64,000 nucleotides of DNA. It comes from Ilex aquifolium. Its lineage: Eukaryota > Streptophyta > Magnoliopsida > Aquifoliales > Aquifoliaceae. The translations under genes were made by a program, and so were the position numbers. A model generated the notes under the pieces. The model had not been told where the DNA came from, did not search any database, and saw only the letters and a program-made list of their open reading frames with translations. Positions within the stretch are counted from its first letter, which is position 1. The number at the start of each line of letters is the position of its first letter. The stretch covers positions 6,033,744 to 6,097,743 of the forward strand of contig OX637393.1 of NCBI GenBank assembly GCA_951799425.1, in the 5' to 3' direction. Shown here piece by piece: positions 10,717-22,465 of the stretch.

Positions 10717-13700
10717 AGTGTAACATCGAGATACTAGTATTCTCAAACTGTATATGTATAGCTCAACAACATAAGAAGACAAAAGCAAAAATAAGCAAAA
10801 CAAGGTCATGATCAGTGGACTTTGCCAATTAGCTAATGTCTATGCTTCACGAGTAGAGCAGAACCAAAAGAAGCTTTGCCAATCTGCTCTAACACTTCAT
10901 AATTTTTCATGCTTTCAGCAAATCACTCTCTTATCTCAATCTGGACAAGAATCTGCTTAATGTTGCAAAATCCAAGTTCAATCATAGTCCATAAACACCA
11001 CACACTTTTTTTTTTCCCTTCTCTCTCTCTCTCTCTCTAATGAAAAACATACGTGCACTCAAGCTCTTACCATCAATAATGAGAGACAAATCAGTTACCA
11101 TCTAATCTAAGTGGTAATAGGTCTTTTAACTTTGTTAAGTCCTAACTGGAAATCTTATGGAATACACCAATAATGTAGAGAGAGATTAGGAGGACTCCAA
11201 CATCATGTTTGGTTCTCAGCTTATTAGAATATATCCGGGTCAACACTAGTTGTTTTCGTCCCCCCAAGTGCCGTGTACGTTACTCGTCAGACAGGTTTGC
11301 AGGCAAATAAGATGGAGACAATTTGTATATTCTTCCATAATAATATATATTACAACTTTGTCAACCAGACAGTGATACTTTCTCCCCATGAAATCTATTT
11401 TAACCATATAATTATATAAGCATTCACATGCAGAGATACCTCTAATATTATAATTAGAAAGTTGAATTCTTAATTTATAAAAACACAACAATGATTAAAA
11501 TTGATCCAATCTTCATCTACTTTGATTCAATGACACAAAATTCATCACAATTTTTTTCCCATCCAAAAATATCAACTTTTTTGCACGACCCTAATGCCAA
11601 ACAACCCAATTAACATACTCCCCAATGTCAAACAATCTCATTAATCCACACCTACCTCTTTTTTCATTTTAATTTTAAATTGCGTAATTAAAAAATTAAA
11701 TTATTATTTAAAATACAAATATTACAAGATCAATTCGATTTTTAATATTGTATAGTGTCTTTAAACACGAGGCTATTGCTACTTTATATATATATATGTG
11801 ATATCTTGTATCATTTTCAAGCTATTTTAATATATAGATGTCGAATCTAGAGTGATGATAATTATATTTGCCCACTTGATACGTGGATTTGAGAACTAAA
11901 AATGGACGTAAAATTGCTTACAATAGGGGTGACACTTTTAAACACTGTAGGTTAACACAACATGGACTCGACATGAAATAAGCAACTTATGATTTACTAA
12001 TTTTTGAAAATAGAAAATGATACGCCCCACAAACCAAAATAATAAAATGGATCAGATTAGCTTTTTCAAACATGAAAAATTCTGCCTTTGTAGGACAACT
12101 AATTTAGCTAGTATAGAGTGAAGAATCTTTTTTATGTTTTCTATTTTTTTTTAATTTCTTGATCATGTATTCTACCAACTTCTATTGAATTGGAAGATTG
12201 TTACTTGGTTTTTTAAACATCTAGACCGTGTAGGGTTTAATTTATGGAAGGTCTATGTGTGGTGACAGAGAAAAGGTCCTTATATATTACGGATGATACA
12301 CATTTTGTGTTTGTTGATCTAAACACGACACGTACATGAACCAGTCAAATTATGGACAATAGCCATTCCATATTTATAACAAAAATAACACGAGTCGAAC
12401 ATCTCACAATTGTCATAGTCAAGAAAACAAGAATCAATGTGTACCCAAGTGGCTGTCGAGGAGTAAAACACATACATGGAATCCATTCATCCTCATTCTT
12501 TGGTCCACAGATATGGCATTACACTCCTATATCAATTTCAGAAAGGGACAAATAGTCCTTGTATTTGAGACCCTATTTTATGGTCCCATATTTTCAAAAA
12601 AATAAAAAATTCCATTGCTTTAAGGCTGAAAATGAGGTGTATAAGTAGTTAAATTGCAGAATAAATATACGTTGTTAGGTACAGAGTGACCATTGAAGCA
12701 CCAATTGTTGGTTCGGAATTGAACCTTATTATTTAGAGGCAAAAAAAAAATCGTATCTAGGTTTTCTTCAATAAATTTTACAAAAAAAAATCATTGACGA
12801 TGTTTGCAAATTAGACCCACGAATCTTGTATGATGTTTGAAGAGTCTCATTACGTCCAATAATCATAATCCTTTGAAGTTTGAAGGTTCCAAAGTTAAAA
12901 AAGTATAAAAAGTTAATGCTTAATAATTATTGGGACCATGACAGAGTACACAACCTGCTTGATCAAGTCTGTCTTAGGGTTGACAGTTTTTAAAGTGATC
13001 TACCAATCACTGTTAAAAAATAAAATAAAATAATATAAGTGTGGCCTGGGTAAAGTATTAAAGAGAAACTGATCGTGATGTTCTCCTTGATGTATGCTTA
13101 GTTATTCTCACGTGGAAGTGGTTGAACAGATCGATGTATTGACTTTTTATTTTTTTAGGTAATTCGTCATAACTTGTTTGAATTAATTTTACATTCTACC
13201 AAAATCAAATGTCTATTATCATTTTGAATAGAAATTGTTAATGTGTCAGAGCCAAAGTGAAGCAAAACACATAACTACGGAGCAAAATAAAATAAATTTT
13301 CGTTAAATTTCTAGAAAATATTAATTATTGATGTAATGTGAAACTAATAACTTAGTTGAAGGTGCAATTTTTGAGGGAGTAAGGTGAGAAAATCGATGTA
13401 TAATTTTCCTTTTTATTATATGATTTATAGTTAATTTGGGTCTTCTTCCTCCCCGTATTACGATCAGTAAGTATAAAATCATTTTTCTCATTGGTGCAAA
13501 AATATAAGTCTTCTATAAATACATTCTATGTAATATATTGCTACATTTATATTTTTCATGGATATTTTAATTCCTAGTTTCAAATTATAAACTATTTTAT
13601 AAGGCTTTTTACTATCAAATTTCAAAAATTAATTTATTCTTCTATCCCTTATATTACAATCAAGTGTTAAATTATATTTTCAAACAAGGGTAGTAGCAGG

Positions 13701-16258
13701 TCTTCTATAAAAAAGCTCAAACAAACTGAATCGATTTCTCTCACTTTTATTTTCTCTAGATGTTGTCTCTACTTATTTGATATACCTTTTTATTTCTAAT
13801 TTTACAAGCGATACACCATGCGATGCACGGAATTATAAAATATTTTTGCACTTTTACATTTTTCATGCATTCAGACAATTCGTACATAAAAAAATCTCGT
13901 CTCTCATCTAAACAACTTAATTCCAATAATTAACCACTAGAGGAGATAAAGTCCTATATACATCCCCTTCTCAATGCACATGAATGTACCATTTTCCATC
14001 ACACCTGTGTGCATTAGAGATTGGGATAGAGTACTACATTTTTCTATCGAAAAGCTACAGAGAATTGAATTGGGAACAAGGGGTTGTTATCGTTATTAAG
14101 TTTTGAACATCAAAATCACTATTTATAGGTTTGTCGATTACCTTATTTAATTATATGATAATTATTGGACTTGATTATATAGAATACACTAAATTCGTAT
14201 TTATTAGGGCTTAATAAACCCAACACAGGTCCACCAAATTCATCCCTCCCTAACACTCCACCCTTCATTACCACACTTAACCACCATGCCAACCCTCTAA
14301 CCTCCACCTCTCACCAGTTATCACATCTTATTAATTATAATCTTGAATTTATTGAAGAGTGAAAGAAAGAATAGAGTCAGAACAGAAAGTAACCTGTGAT
14401 CAGTATCATTATTTGGACATTGAGAATGCATAATAATTGTAGTATGACCAACTCCAGAATGACAATATCAAATAGATTGCTAGATCCCAACCTAATATAA
14501 AAAAGTGGTATCTGCATAGAAACATTGAGAATAAGGTACAAGAATTAACATTCTACAAAATTAATGGAAGAATAAAATTAGACGATTACCAAAAATAACT
14601 TTTGATTGGTGAAAAGTATGGACCTAGTCCATATGACAGCATCACCATCACGACCAAATTCTACATCAAATACACACAAATCATCCATAGCTCTTTCATT
14701 TTGCCATCAACAAACAGATCCATCTTACTTTCATATTACAAAAAAACATGGCTCCATTATGGTCTTTCACTCTCATATCTTTTGCATCTTATCATTGAAA
14801 AATGGGAAAAGGGATACGTTTGAATAGGAGGGGTAAAAATTCGAAAGAGAGACGTGAAAGAGTGAAGATCCGTTTTTTGATAAGATATGGAGTGGAGAGT
14901 TAAAAATTGAGAAACGTGGGCAGTTTAAAAATTGTAGTTATCTGTCAGTTCAAAACAGAATTATTCTTATCTAAAAGAGAAAATTAAATGATTAGGCAAA
15001 AACTAAAAAGACTAATAAAAAGATGCCAAGTAATTTTTTTCTAAACCTTTGAAGTCAAAAATTCAGAAAATTAGAGAATCAAGTTTGGAGTCTTTTCCTT
15101 AATTGTAGATACATTGTTATAGAATATAAAGATCTCTTATCTCTCAACTGAACAACTTAATACCAATAATTAACCACCAGAGGTCCACCAATTTCATCCC
15201 TCCTAATACTCCACCCATCATTACAACACTTATTAAACGCAACTACCTACAACAACCGCCCTTTAAACACTCTATCCATGAAACCCCAACCTCCCTCCCA
15301 AAAAAAAAACCACCATGCCAACCCTCTAACTTCCACCTCTCATCATAAGGTCACATCCTTAACCTTATTTCCCATTAAAAAATAAGGTTACATGACACTC
15401 TATATAAGAGAAAAAGTTTTTAATAAAAGAAAATCATATCTCACGCATTATACATCCATATAACCATTGGTTGATATGTTGAGCTCTAGCAAGCATGTAT
15501 AAGAAAAACTAACTACACTTTCCCAAGCTCGCTAAAGAAAAAAAATTCAATATTAAGGAATAGTACCCACATAGTTACTACAAAACATTCACAAAAATGG
15601 TAAATCATCCATAAAAGTAATAAATTTTTAAGTTATAAAATGACCAGTAAAAATTATAAACACAAGCATTAAAGTAGTAAAAATTAGAAATACGATACCA
15701 AAATTATTACTTTGGTACTGTAGTCAAGTCCCACAGTTCGATGTTGTCATCTCATTAATATTTCATCCATAAGGTCATATTTGTAACCTTATTTCCCATT
15801 AAAAAATAAGGTTACGTGACACTCTGTATAAATGAAAAAAGTTTTTAATAAAAGAAAATCGTATCTCACGGATTATACATCTCTATCAAAAATTGGTTGA
15901 TATGTTGAGCTCTAGCAAGCATGTATAAGAAAAATTAACTACACTTTCGCAAGCTCGCTTAAGAGAAAAAAATCAAACGTGAAAGAAAGAATATAGTCAG
16001 AAAAGAAGCAACTTATCAGTATCATTATTTGGACATTGGGAATGCTTAATAGTTGCAGTATCACCAACTCCAGAACCACAATATCAATTAGATTTTTATA
16101 TGCCAACCCACTATTCAAAAACTGGTATTTCACATCGAAACATTGAGAATAAGGAATAAGAATAATTGAAAAGGTAAAATTAGATTATTACCAAAAATAA
16201 CTTTTGATTGGTTGAAAGTATGGACCTAGTCGAGTCCAGATGACATCAACTCTTTCAA
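10717..16258. other. Noncoding duplicated block, copy A
   Basis: No gene was recognised. It matches 23540-28175 (copy B) at near identity and 52129-57690 (copy D) with more divergence. Parts recur in 41397-42606 and 46105-46946. It includes a 170-bp repeat starting AAGGTCACATCCTTAACC, present twice here (about 15355-15525 and 15772-15950) and once in copy D near 56833. The short frames it holds are not shared intact between copies. Confidence 0.7.
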
Positions 16259-16571
16259 TTAGGGAAAATTGCACTTTATACCCCAAAAGATTTAAAAAAT
16301 TTTGGTTTGTACTTTAAGAGATTAGAAGTTTTTACATTACACCCTATATGTATTAGAAGTGTCGCAATGTGTCATTTTTGTTAACTTTTGTTACTAATTT
16401 TGTCAGTATCAATAAAGTGATTTTTGACAGAATTAACAACGCAGAAGTTAACAGAAGGGTTTTATTATAACACTTTTAATGTATTCAAGGAACAATGTAA
16501 AAACATTAATTTTTAAGGGTATAAACTAAAATTTTTAAATCTTTTAGGATCTAAAATGAAATTGAACCTTC
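16259..16571. mobile_element. Long foldback MITE, copy 1
   Basis: About 313 bp with inverted arms. TTGCACTTTATACCCCAAAA and the adjoining AGATTTAAAAAATTTTGG pair with the sequence ending at 16571 (AAATTTTTAAATCTTTTAGG). Relatives occur at about 17960-18276 (full), 17800-17937 (half), 28174-28492, 29860-30172 and 57695-58003. No coding sequence. Confidence 0.7.
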
Positions 16572-16903
16572 AATTTATTTTTTATTTGACGTGAGATCTC
16601 ACATGGTGTCCCAACGTTATAAATCTATGTGACATCACTTACTCAACCAATTTGAGATAACTGATATATTGCTATTTGAATAAGAAGTCAGTGGTACCAA
16701 ACAAAACTAAACAAAAAAAGAATGGTGGCCTTATCGAAGGAAACAAAGAACAATGGTTGCACGAAGATGACAATAATTGTTTGGTTCCTCGGGAAAAACG
16801 AAGAGCATGGCAGGTAGAGAATCGGTTTCTTCTGCGCTCTCTCTCTCATTGGGATCCACTGCTATTAATTTTTTAACAACATGGATGCTATTCCTAAAAG
16901 AGC

Positions 16904-17067
16904 AATGCTATGTATCACAAATCTCTAACTTAAATTTTTATTCCAAATTAAGGGAGATCATTGGATCAGTGGGTCCCATTTAAAAAAGTTGATGGGACCC
17001 ACTCATCCAATGAACTCCCTTTATTTGGGATGAAAATTTTGGTTAGAGATTTGGGATACATAGTATT
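16904..17067. mobile_element. 164-bp MITE with 26-bp inverted ends
   Basis: The ends AATGCTATGTATCACAAATC and AATACTATGTATCCCAAATC (the latter read from the right on the minus strand) are near identical. The element is almost fully palindromic around the centre TGATGGGACCC. It recurs in unit 2 at 28783-28946, and a relative lies at about 17492-17655 and 29372-29543. Confidence 0.75.
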
Positions 17068-17944
17068 TCCCTTCCTAAAAAAATGATTCTATTTCTTATC
17101 AAAACGATATCATTTTATTAAATAGAAGACGTTGTTTAGTGTTAAATGATATCGTTCTCAAAAACAGCAACTCTGCTGTACAATAGAGGATCCAGAATCA
17201 ACTCCCTCTCATTTTTTTTTTCTTTCGTGTTAGGTTGAAATTATCATCACCCGTCTTATATATGAGCAATGTTATTGAGACCTAATTTACTGATTTAATT
17301 TGTTGATCTAATTCTCTATAGTCTTTCGATCGATTGTGGACCCATCAAATACTGGATCTTTTGATGCTGACCTAATATGCTCTCTTGTTGTTACACCTTA
17401 TTAATAATAATCTAAAATTTATTGAAGCGTGAAAAAATTATATAGTCAGAATAAAAGCAACTTATCAGTATCATTATTTGGACATTGAGAAGTGCAGTGC
17501 TATATATCTCAAATTTATATCCCAAATGTACATTCTAAATCAATAAGGATGGTTGGATCAGTGGATCCCAATTAAAAAAGTTGATGGGATCCACTTATCC
17601 AATGGTCTCCGTTCATTTATAATACAAATTTGGATTTTAAATTATTTTTCCGTTGAGAATACTTAATACTTGCAGTATCACCAACTTCTACTAAATTAAT
17701 GGAAAGGTAAAATTAGACTATTACTACAAATAACGTTTGACTGGTAAAAAGTATGCACCTTGTCCCGTCTGATGACATCAACTCTTTCAATTTGGAGAAA
17801 ATTGCACTTTACACCCCAAAAGGTTTAAAAAAATTTATTTTGTACTTTCAGAGATTATATTTTTTATATTACACCCTAAATGAATTAATAATTTTGCAAT
17901 GTGACCCCTTTATTAGCTTCTTTTACTCATTTGTCCCAGTCAGA

Positions 17945-18570
17945 TGACATCAACTCTTTCAATTTAGGGGAAATTGCACTTTATACCCCAAAAGATTTAA
18001 AAAAATTTGGTTTGTACTTTTAGAGATTAGATTTTTTAAATTGCACCTTGAATGTATTAAAAATGTCGTAATGTGACCATTTTTTTAGCTTTTATTACTC
18101 ATTTCGTCAGTGTCAATAAAATGATTTTTGACAGAATTAACAACGCAGAAGCTAATAGAAGGGTTACATTATAACATTTTAATGTATTCAGAGTACAATA
18201 TAAAAAACTTAATCTTTAAAGGTATAAACTAAAATTTTTAAATCTTTTAGGATCTAAAATGAAATTGACCCTTCAATTTATTTTTTATTTGACGTGAGAT
18301 CTCACATGGTGTCCCAACGTTGTAAATCTATGTGATATATTGCTATTTGAATAAGAAGCCAGTGGTACCAAACAATAGTAAACAAAAAAAGAATGGTGGA
18401 CTTATGGAAGGAAACAAAGAACAATGATTGCACGAAGATGACAATAATTGTTTGGTTCCTCGGGAAAAACGAAGAGCATGGCAGGCAGATAATACGTTTC
18501 TTCTGCTCTCTCTCTCTCTCTCTCTCATCCGGATCCACTGCTATTAATTTTCTAACAACATGGATGTCAT
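17945..18570. repeat. Internal duplicate of 16240-16900
   Basis: The run of foldback MITE, GACGTGAGATCTCACATGG, AAGAATGGTGG and a CT-rich tract repeats the order seen at 16240-16900 with moderate divergence. The pair is present in both tandem units, so it predates the 13-kb duplication. Function unknown. Confidence 0.7.
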
Positions 18571-18689
18571 TAATGTGAAAGGGTATCGTTTTAAAAAATA
18601 ATTACTTTACTGTATAGTAGAGGATTTAGAATCATCTCCCTTTCATATTTTTTTTTTCCTTGCTTGTTAGGTTAAAATTATCATCACCA

Positions 18690-18885
18690 TTCCTGAACAA
18701 TTATATTAAGATCTAATTTATTGACTTAATTTACTGATCTAATTTACTATATTCTTTAGATTAATTGTGGGCCTTATCAAATATTGGATGTTGATGTTGA
18801 TTAAATGATTTCAATGAAGCCACATTATTAGGTCAATAAATTAAGTCAACTTTTGAGGTCTAAATAACATTACTCCTTATATGCA
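18690..18885. mobile_element. MITE with inverted ends, at the unit 1 deletion edge
   Basis: The left arm TTAAGATCTAATTTATTGAC pairs with the right arm TTGAGGTCTAAATAACAT. A diverged relative lies at 17265-17400. The 1,598-bp deletion in unit 1 begins within a few bases of its right end. Confidence 0.55.
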
Positions 18886-18890
18886 CACAT

Positions 18891-19814
18891 ATATTCAGAA
18901 TGTTGACAAATAGATTGGTCCAAAAGCAATGGGAATTCACTACGGTACCGAATATAACAAAAAAACGTTATCACTTTTGTGAATATTTTTGTCACTATTG
19001 TGATAATTATTTTTTTTACTTCTCTGTGGTATAAAAAAATTATCACTTTTGTGAGTGTTTTTATTGCTGTTGTGCTAATTATTTATACCTTTTTCTTCGG
19101 TACCACAATAATGCTAAAAATACCCTCAAAAATGATAAATGTCGGTACAGTAGAAAAGTGGTAATTTTTTTCTTACCGTGGAGACACACATAATGGTAAA
19201 TTTTTTTTACCGAAAAGTGGTACACACTATTTTTACCATCTCTCTCTCTCTCTCTCTGTGTGTGTTTGTTTGGAGGTTGAGGGAGTGCGATCCCTACAAT
19301 AATCAAACATATTTTCTCTTTATTTCTATTATTCGTGAATCAAATGCCATGAATTAATTCAGGTAGATCCATTATATATAAGTGAATCTCTCACTTATTA
19401 AAAGTATATGATATTTTTAAGAAAAAAATGTGAGAAAAAAATTATTGGAGAGGATTTAGACCTGACTTTGTGGGGGACTCTATTCTTTTTTTTGGTTTAG
19501 ACCATCCGGTATCCGGAAGCCACAACGGACTCCGACTAATCCGGATTTGAGCCGGACAGAATCACAAGGGCAACAAAGCTCTCCCTACCGAGTATTCAAC
19601 GCAATTGCATTATCAAGTTTCGAACCGAAGACTTTGGTTAAGTTAGAACAGTCTCGTGTTAGCTAATCTACGCAAGGGCAACTTTGTTCACCAATGGCAT
19701 GGCGCAATTTTGTTTTGTTTCGTGAGAGTGAATAAAAAAACTATTTCTTGAGAGTAGTAGAATTCATAAATCTAAAAATTTAAAATTAAAATTTTCCATT
19801 ATGTTTTGCACCAG
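18891..19814. other. Remnant of permease intron 1 in unit 1
   Basis: Matches 32342-33281 of unit 2, the intron between the two permease exons. It contains a repeat built of TATCACTTTTGTGA, GGTACCGAA and TTACCG words in both orientations, and a CT-rich tract. No separate gene was seen. Confidence 0.75.
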
Positions 19815-20923
19815 GTAATGAAGCAAAAGAAGCCAGCCCACCTGAAAATGCCAACGTCAACCACTACTTAACAGTCCCAAAGCTTAGACAATACAAGTGG
19901 TGGATCCAAATGGTCATTTTCTCTTTCCTAGTCCTCTCTGGCCAGTCAGCTGCCACACTCTTGGGAAGACTCTACTTTGACAAAGGTGCAAAGAGCAAAT
20001 GGATGGCAACCCTAGTCCAAACCGCAGGTTTTCCTATCCTTATTCCCTTTCTCTTCTTCTCACCAACCAAACATGCGATTGCACAAAATAACCAAACAAA
20101 ACCACCTTCTACCTTAATCCTTGTCTCTTTTTATACCTTTCTTGGTGTATTCCTAGCAGCATATTGTATGTTATACACAATTGGGCTCGAATACCTTCCA
20201 GTTTCAACTTATTCTCTCATTTCTGCAAGTCAATTGTGCTTCAATGCTCTCTTTTCCTACTTCCTTAATGCCCAAAAATTCACTCCTTTTATAGTGAACT
20301 CTATAGTCCTCCTCACCATTTCCTCCACACTCCTTGTTTTCCAAAATGATGATTCTGGAGACTCTAATAAAACCTCGAAAGGGAAGTACGTGATCGGGTT
20401 TATGTGCACTATTGCTGCATCTGCTGGTTATGCATTGAACCTCTCTATAACCCAATTGGTGTTTCGAAAAATTCTTAAGAGGGACACTTTTAGAGTGGTC
20501 ATGGATGTAATAATTTACCAATCTCTCGTAGCGACGTGCGTGATCCTAGTGGGGCTTTTCGCTAGTGGGGAATGGAGGAATTTGAGAAGAGAGATGAAGG
20601 AATATGAATTTGGAAACGTATCATACGTAATGAACTTGGTATGGATTGCTGTGACATGGCAAGTGTTTAGCATTGGGGCTATTGGGCTGATTTTTAAGGT
20701 CTCTTCACTGTTCTCCAATGTCATAAGTACCTTGGGTTTGCCCATTGTTCCGGTTCTTGCCGTGTTCATTTTCCAAGACAAGATGAGTGGATTGAAGGTG
20801 GTTGCAATGTTGTTGGCCATTTGGGGTTTTGCATCTTATATCTATCAGCATTATCTCGATGATTTGGAATCGAAAGCTAAAAGTAGAATTGTTGATGAAG
20901 TTTCTTTAGTTGAAAGAGCTTAG
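19815..20923 (+). pseudogene. Purine permease, unit 1 copy, lacking promoter and exon 1
   Basis: Exon 2 of a purine permease (PUP family, DMT superfamily membrane transporter) with an intact 3' splice acceptor (CAG at 19812-19814) and an open frame to TAG at 20923. An internal ATG at 19910 would give 337 residues. It retains the family core, including SGQSAATLLGRLYFDKGAKS, and about ten hydrophobic segments. The first coding exon and promoter present in unit 2 (31671-31861) are absent because of a 1,598-bp deletion whose scar is near 18891. Compared with unit 2 exon 2 there are eight amino-acid changes and four silent changes, plus three extra codons near the N-terminus. One change puts Cys where the other copy has Gly (SQLCFN against SQLGFN). 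It may be a pseudogene, or it may be rescued by a new promoter and the internal ATG. The missing 41 residues precede the first membrane span. Confidence 0.8.
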
Positions 20924-21162
20924 GTACAATTTGAGAATGCTGTTTACATTTATCTTTAATTGTTTGTTTATTTGACAAATCTTTTAAGTTGCGCTTGGTT
21001 TGGAAATTATATTTTTCCTTTTTGTTCGACTTTTGACAAATATAATTGCACATATAATAGTATACTCGTGCACATGGGTAAAAGACTTTAATAGTCCCCT
21101 AAATATTGCTCATTTTCATTTCCATTCTTTTAATTGTGTTATTAGTTCATCAATTTTCAATT

Positions 21163-21636
21163 TGTGGTGACAGAGGTATTCACGAGCATCTCACATATGC
21201 ACACTTGATGGTCACTTTGTGCTGTGAACGTGCAACATGGTAAACAATTAAGAACGAGATATTCAAGAACACAAGATTTACATGGTTCGATAGAAATTCT
21301 ATCTGCGTTCACAAAAGTAGCTTTTCCTTGACTATCATCAGAATCCAAAGGGTTACATCATATTTATAGACATCAATTAATAACTCTAATCATAGTCCAA
21401 CTAGGAAATATAGTCGTAGTAATCAATTCCTTGTAAACTTTTTGGATTATCTAATTCTGGTAAAACTCCTCTACTAGATGTACATTGGAAACCCCGAATG
21501 TACCCGCTCCTTGTAGTGGGGTATTCTCTGCATCCCCTAACCTATTATTCGACTCCGACAATCAAAAAGTAGTACAACTGAACTATCTCATTGACTTTTG
21601 GGTCAAATGAATACAAGCCACTTATGATTTCTAACA
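21163..21636 (-). mobile_element. 3' LTR of a second copia element (unit 1)
   Basis: On the minus strand the LTR starts TGTTAGAAAT just after a purine-rich AAGGTGAAGAT tract and ends in CA at 21163. It is not homologous to the 180-bp LTR at 10537. The duplicate in unit 2 is at 34621-35093. Confidence 0.75.
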
Positions 21637-21779
21637 ATCTTCACCTTGGTGAATAATTCACCAGTCTGAAAAAGTACTATAATTTGTCTCCATCGCAAAC
21701 CCATAGGTTGGGGATGTCATTTTCTCACATTGAGAAATATTAACCAATTCCAAGCAAATGCTTGAACCTATCTAAAAGA

Positions 21780-22126
21780 ATTGGCTTTGTCAACCTATTA
21801 GCTGCATTCTCCGAAATATGCACATTTTCTGGCATCATCTCCTTAGAGATAATTGACTCTCTCACCTTGTGAAACCTCACATCTATATGCTTTCTCTTGG
21901 CAAGATACACTTGATGTTTTGCCTAATAAATGGCGCTTTGACTATCACAATGCACATGAACTCCACCTTGCTTTAAACCAAGCTCTTTAACCAACCATCT
22001 CAACCACAACGCTTCTTTGGCAGCCGCAATCACTGAGATGCATTCTGCTTCAGTTGTAAATGGAGCCACAAGTTTATTGTCACATGGATATCCAACAAAT
22101 AGTCCCTCTTGCAATTGTGAACACAT
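21780..22126 (-). pseudogene. Copia RNase H C-terminal fragment (unit 1), with stop
   Basis: Retrotransposon relic: TTEAECISVIAAAKEALWL and HVHCDSQSAIY match the copia RNase H end. A TAG stop follows SAIY, where unit 2 reads Leu. The upstream pol is absent because LINE sequence abuts it at about 22130. Confidence 0.85.
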
Positions 22127-22129
22127 GAC

Positions 22130-22465
22130 GTGACAAAGTGTAGGAATGGAAAGAAGTAGTCGGAAGCAAAGTCATTCCTAAAGTGGGTAAACCAACTGTG
22201 GATGCTTCTAAAAAATCTGCCGAAGTTTCGGATCAGCAGACCCATAATGGTGATGTTGTTTCTAGTCATAATGGGCAAAAGGAAGATGTTTCTCCAGCGA
22301 ACCATGCTAACACCGTTGGGTGAGGGTGTTGAACAAGACATGGTAGTTGAGGACATGTTATCGATGCCAACGGATAATAATGTACTGAAAGATTCACAGG
22401 AAGTGATTATTGTTCCGAACACTCCCAAAGATTGGGATATTTTAGAAACTACTATGGTGGCTCAA
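22130..22465 (+). pseudogene. LINE 5' fragment (unit 1), ending at the duplication breakpoint
   Basis: Near-identical to 35590-35922, where the sequence continues into a LINE endonuclease. This segment is the region upstream of the endonuclease (VIPKVGKPTVDASKKSAEVS in one frame). It stops exactly at the tandem junction. Confidence 0.65.

Larger units (their letters stand above)
9583..22465. repeat. Tandem segmental duplication, unit 1 (12,883 bp)
   Basis: The unit starts at AATGGTCTGATCAACTGAG inside copia gag and ends at ATGGTGGCTCAA inside a LINE fragment. The same order of sequence repeats in 22466-35922. The junction at 22465/22466 reads GGCTCAA|AATGGTCTG, a clean join of the two ends. 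Identity is high (10 differences in 1,014 bp of permease exon). Relative to unit 2, this unit lacks 1,598 bp around 18890 and keeps about 0.9 kb (13175-14066) that unit 2 lost. Confidence 0.95.

Noticed and set aside
18302-18538. Minus-strand frames rich in RERERE (also 28592 and 30215)
   Set aside because: The Arg-Glu runs come from a CT-rich tract and the frames vary between copies. No protein family was recognised.
20204-20820. Two minus-strand frames of about 100 codons opposite the permease exon (and the same in unit 2)
   Set aside because: They are shadows of the conserved permease coding frame, with no independent signal.
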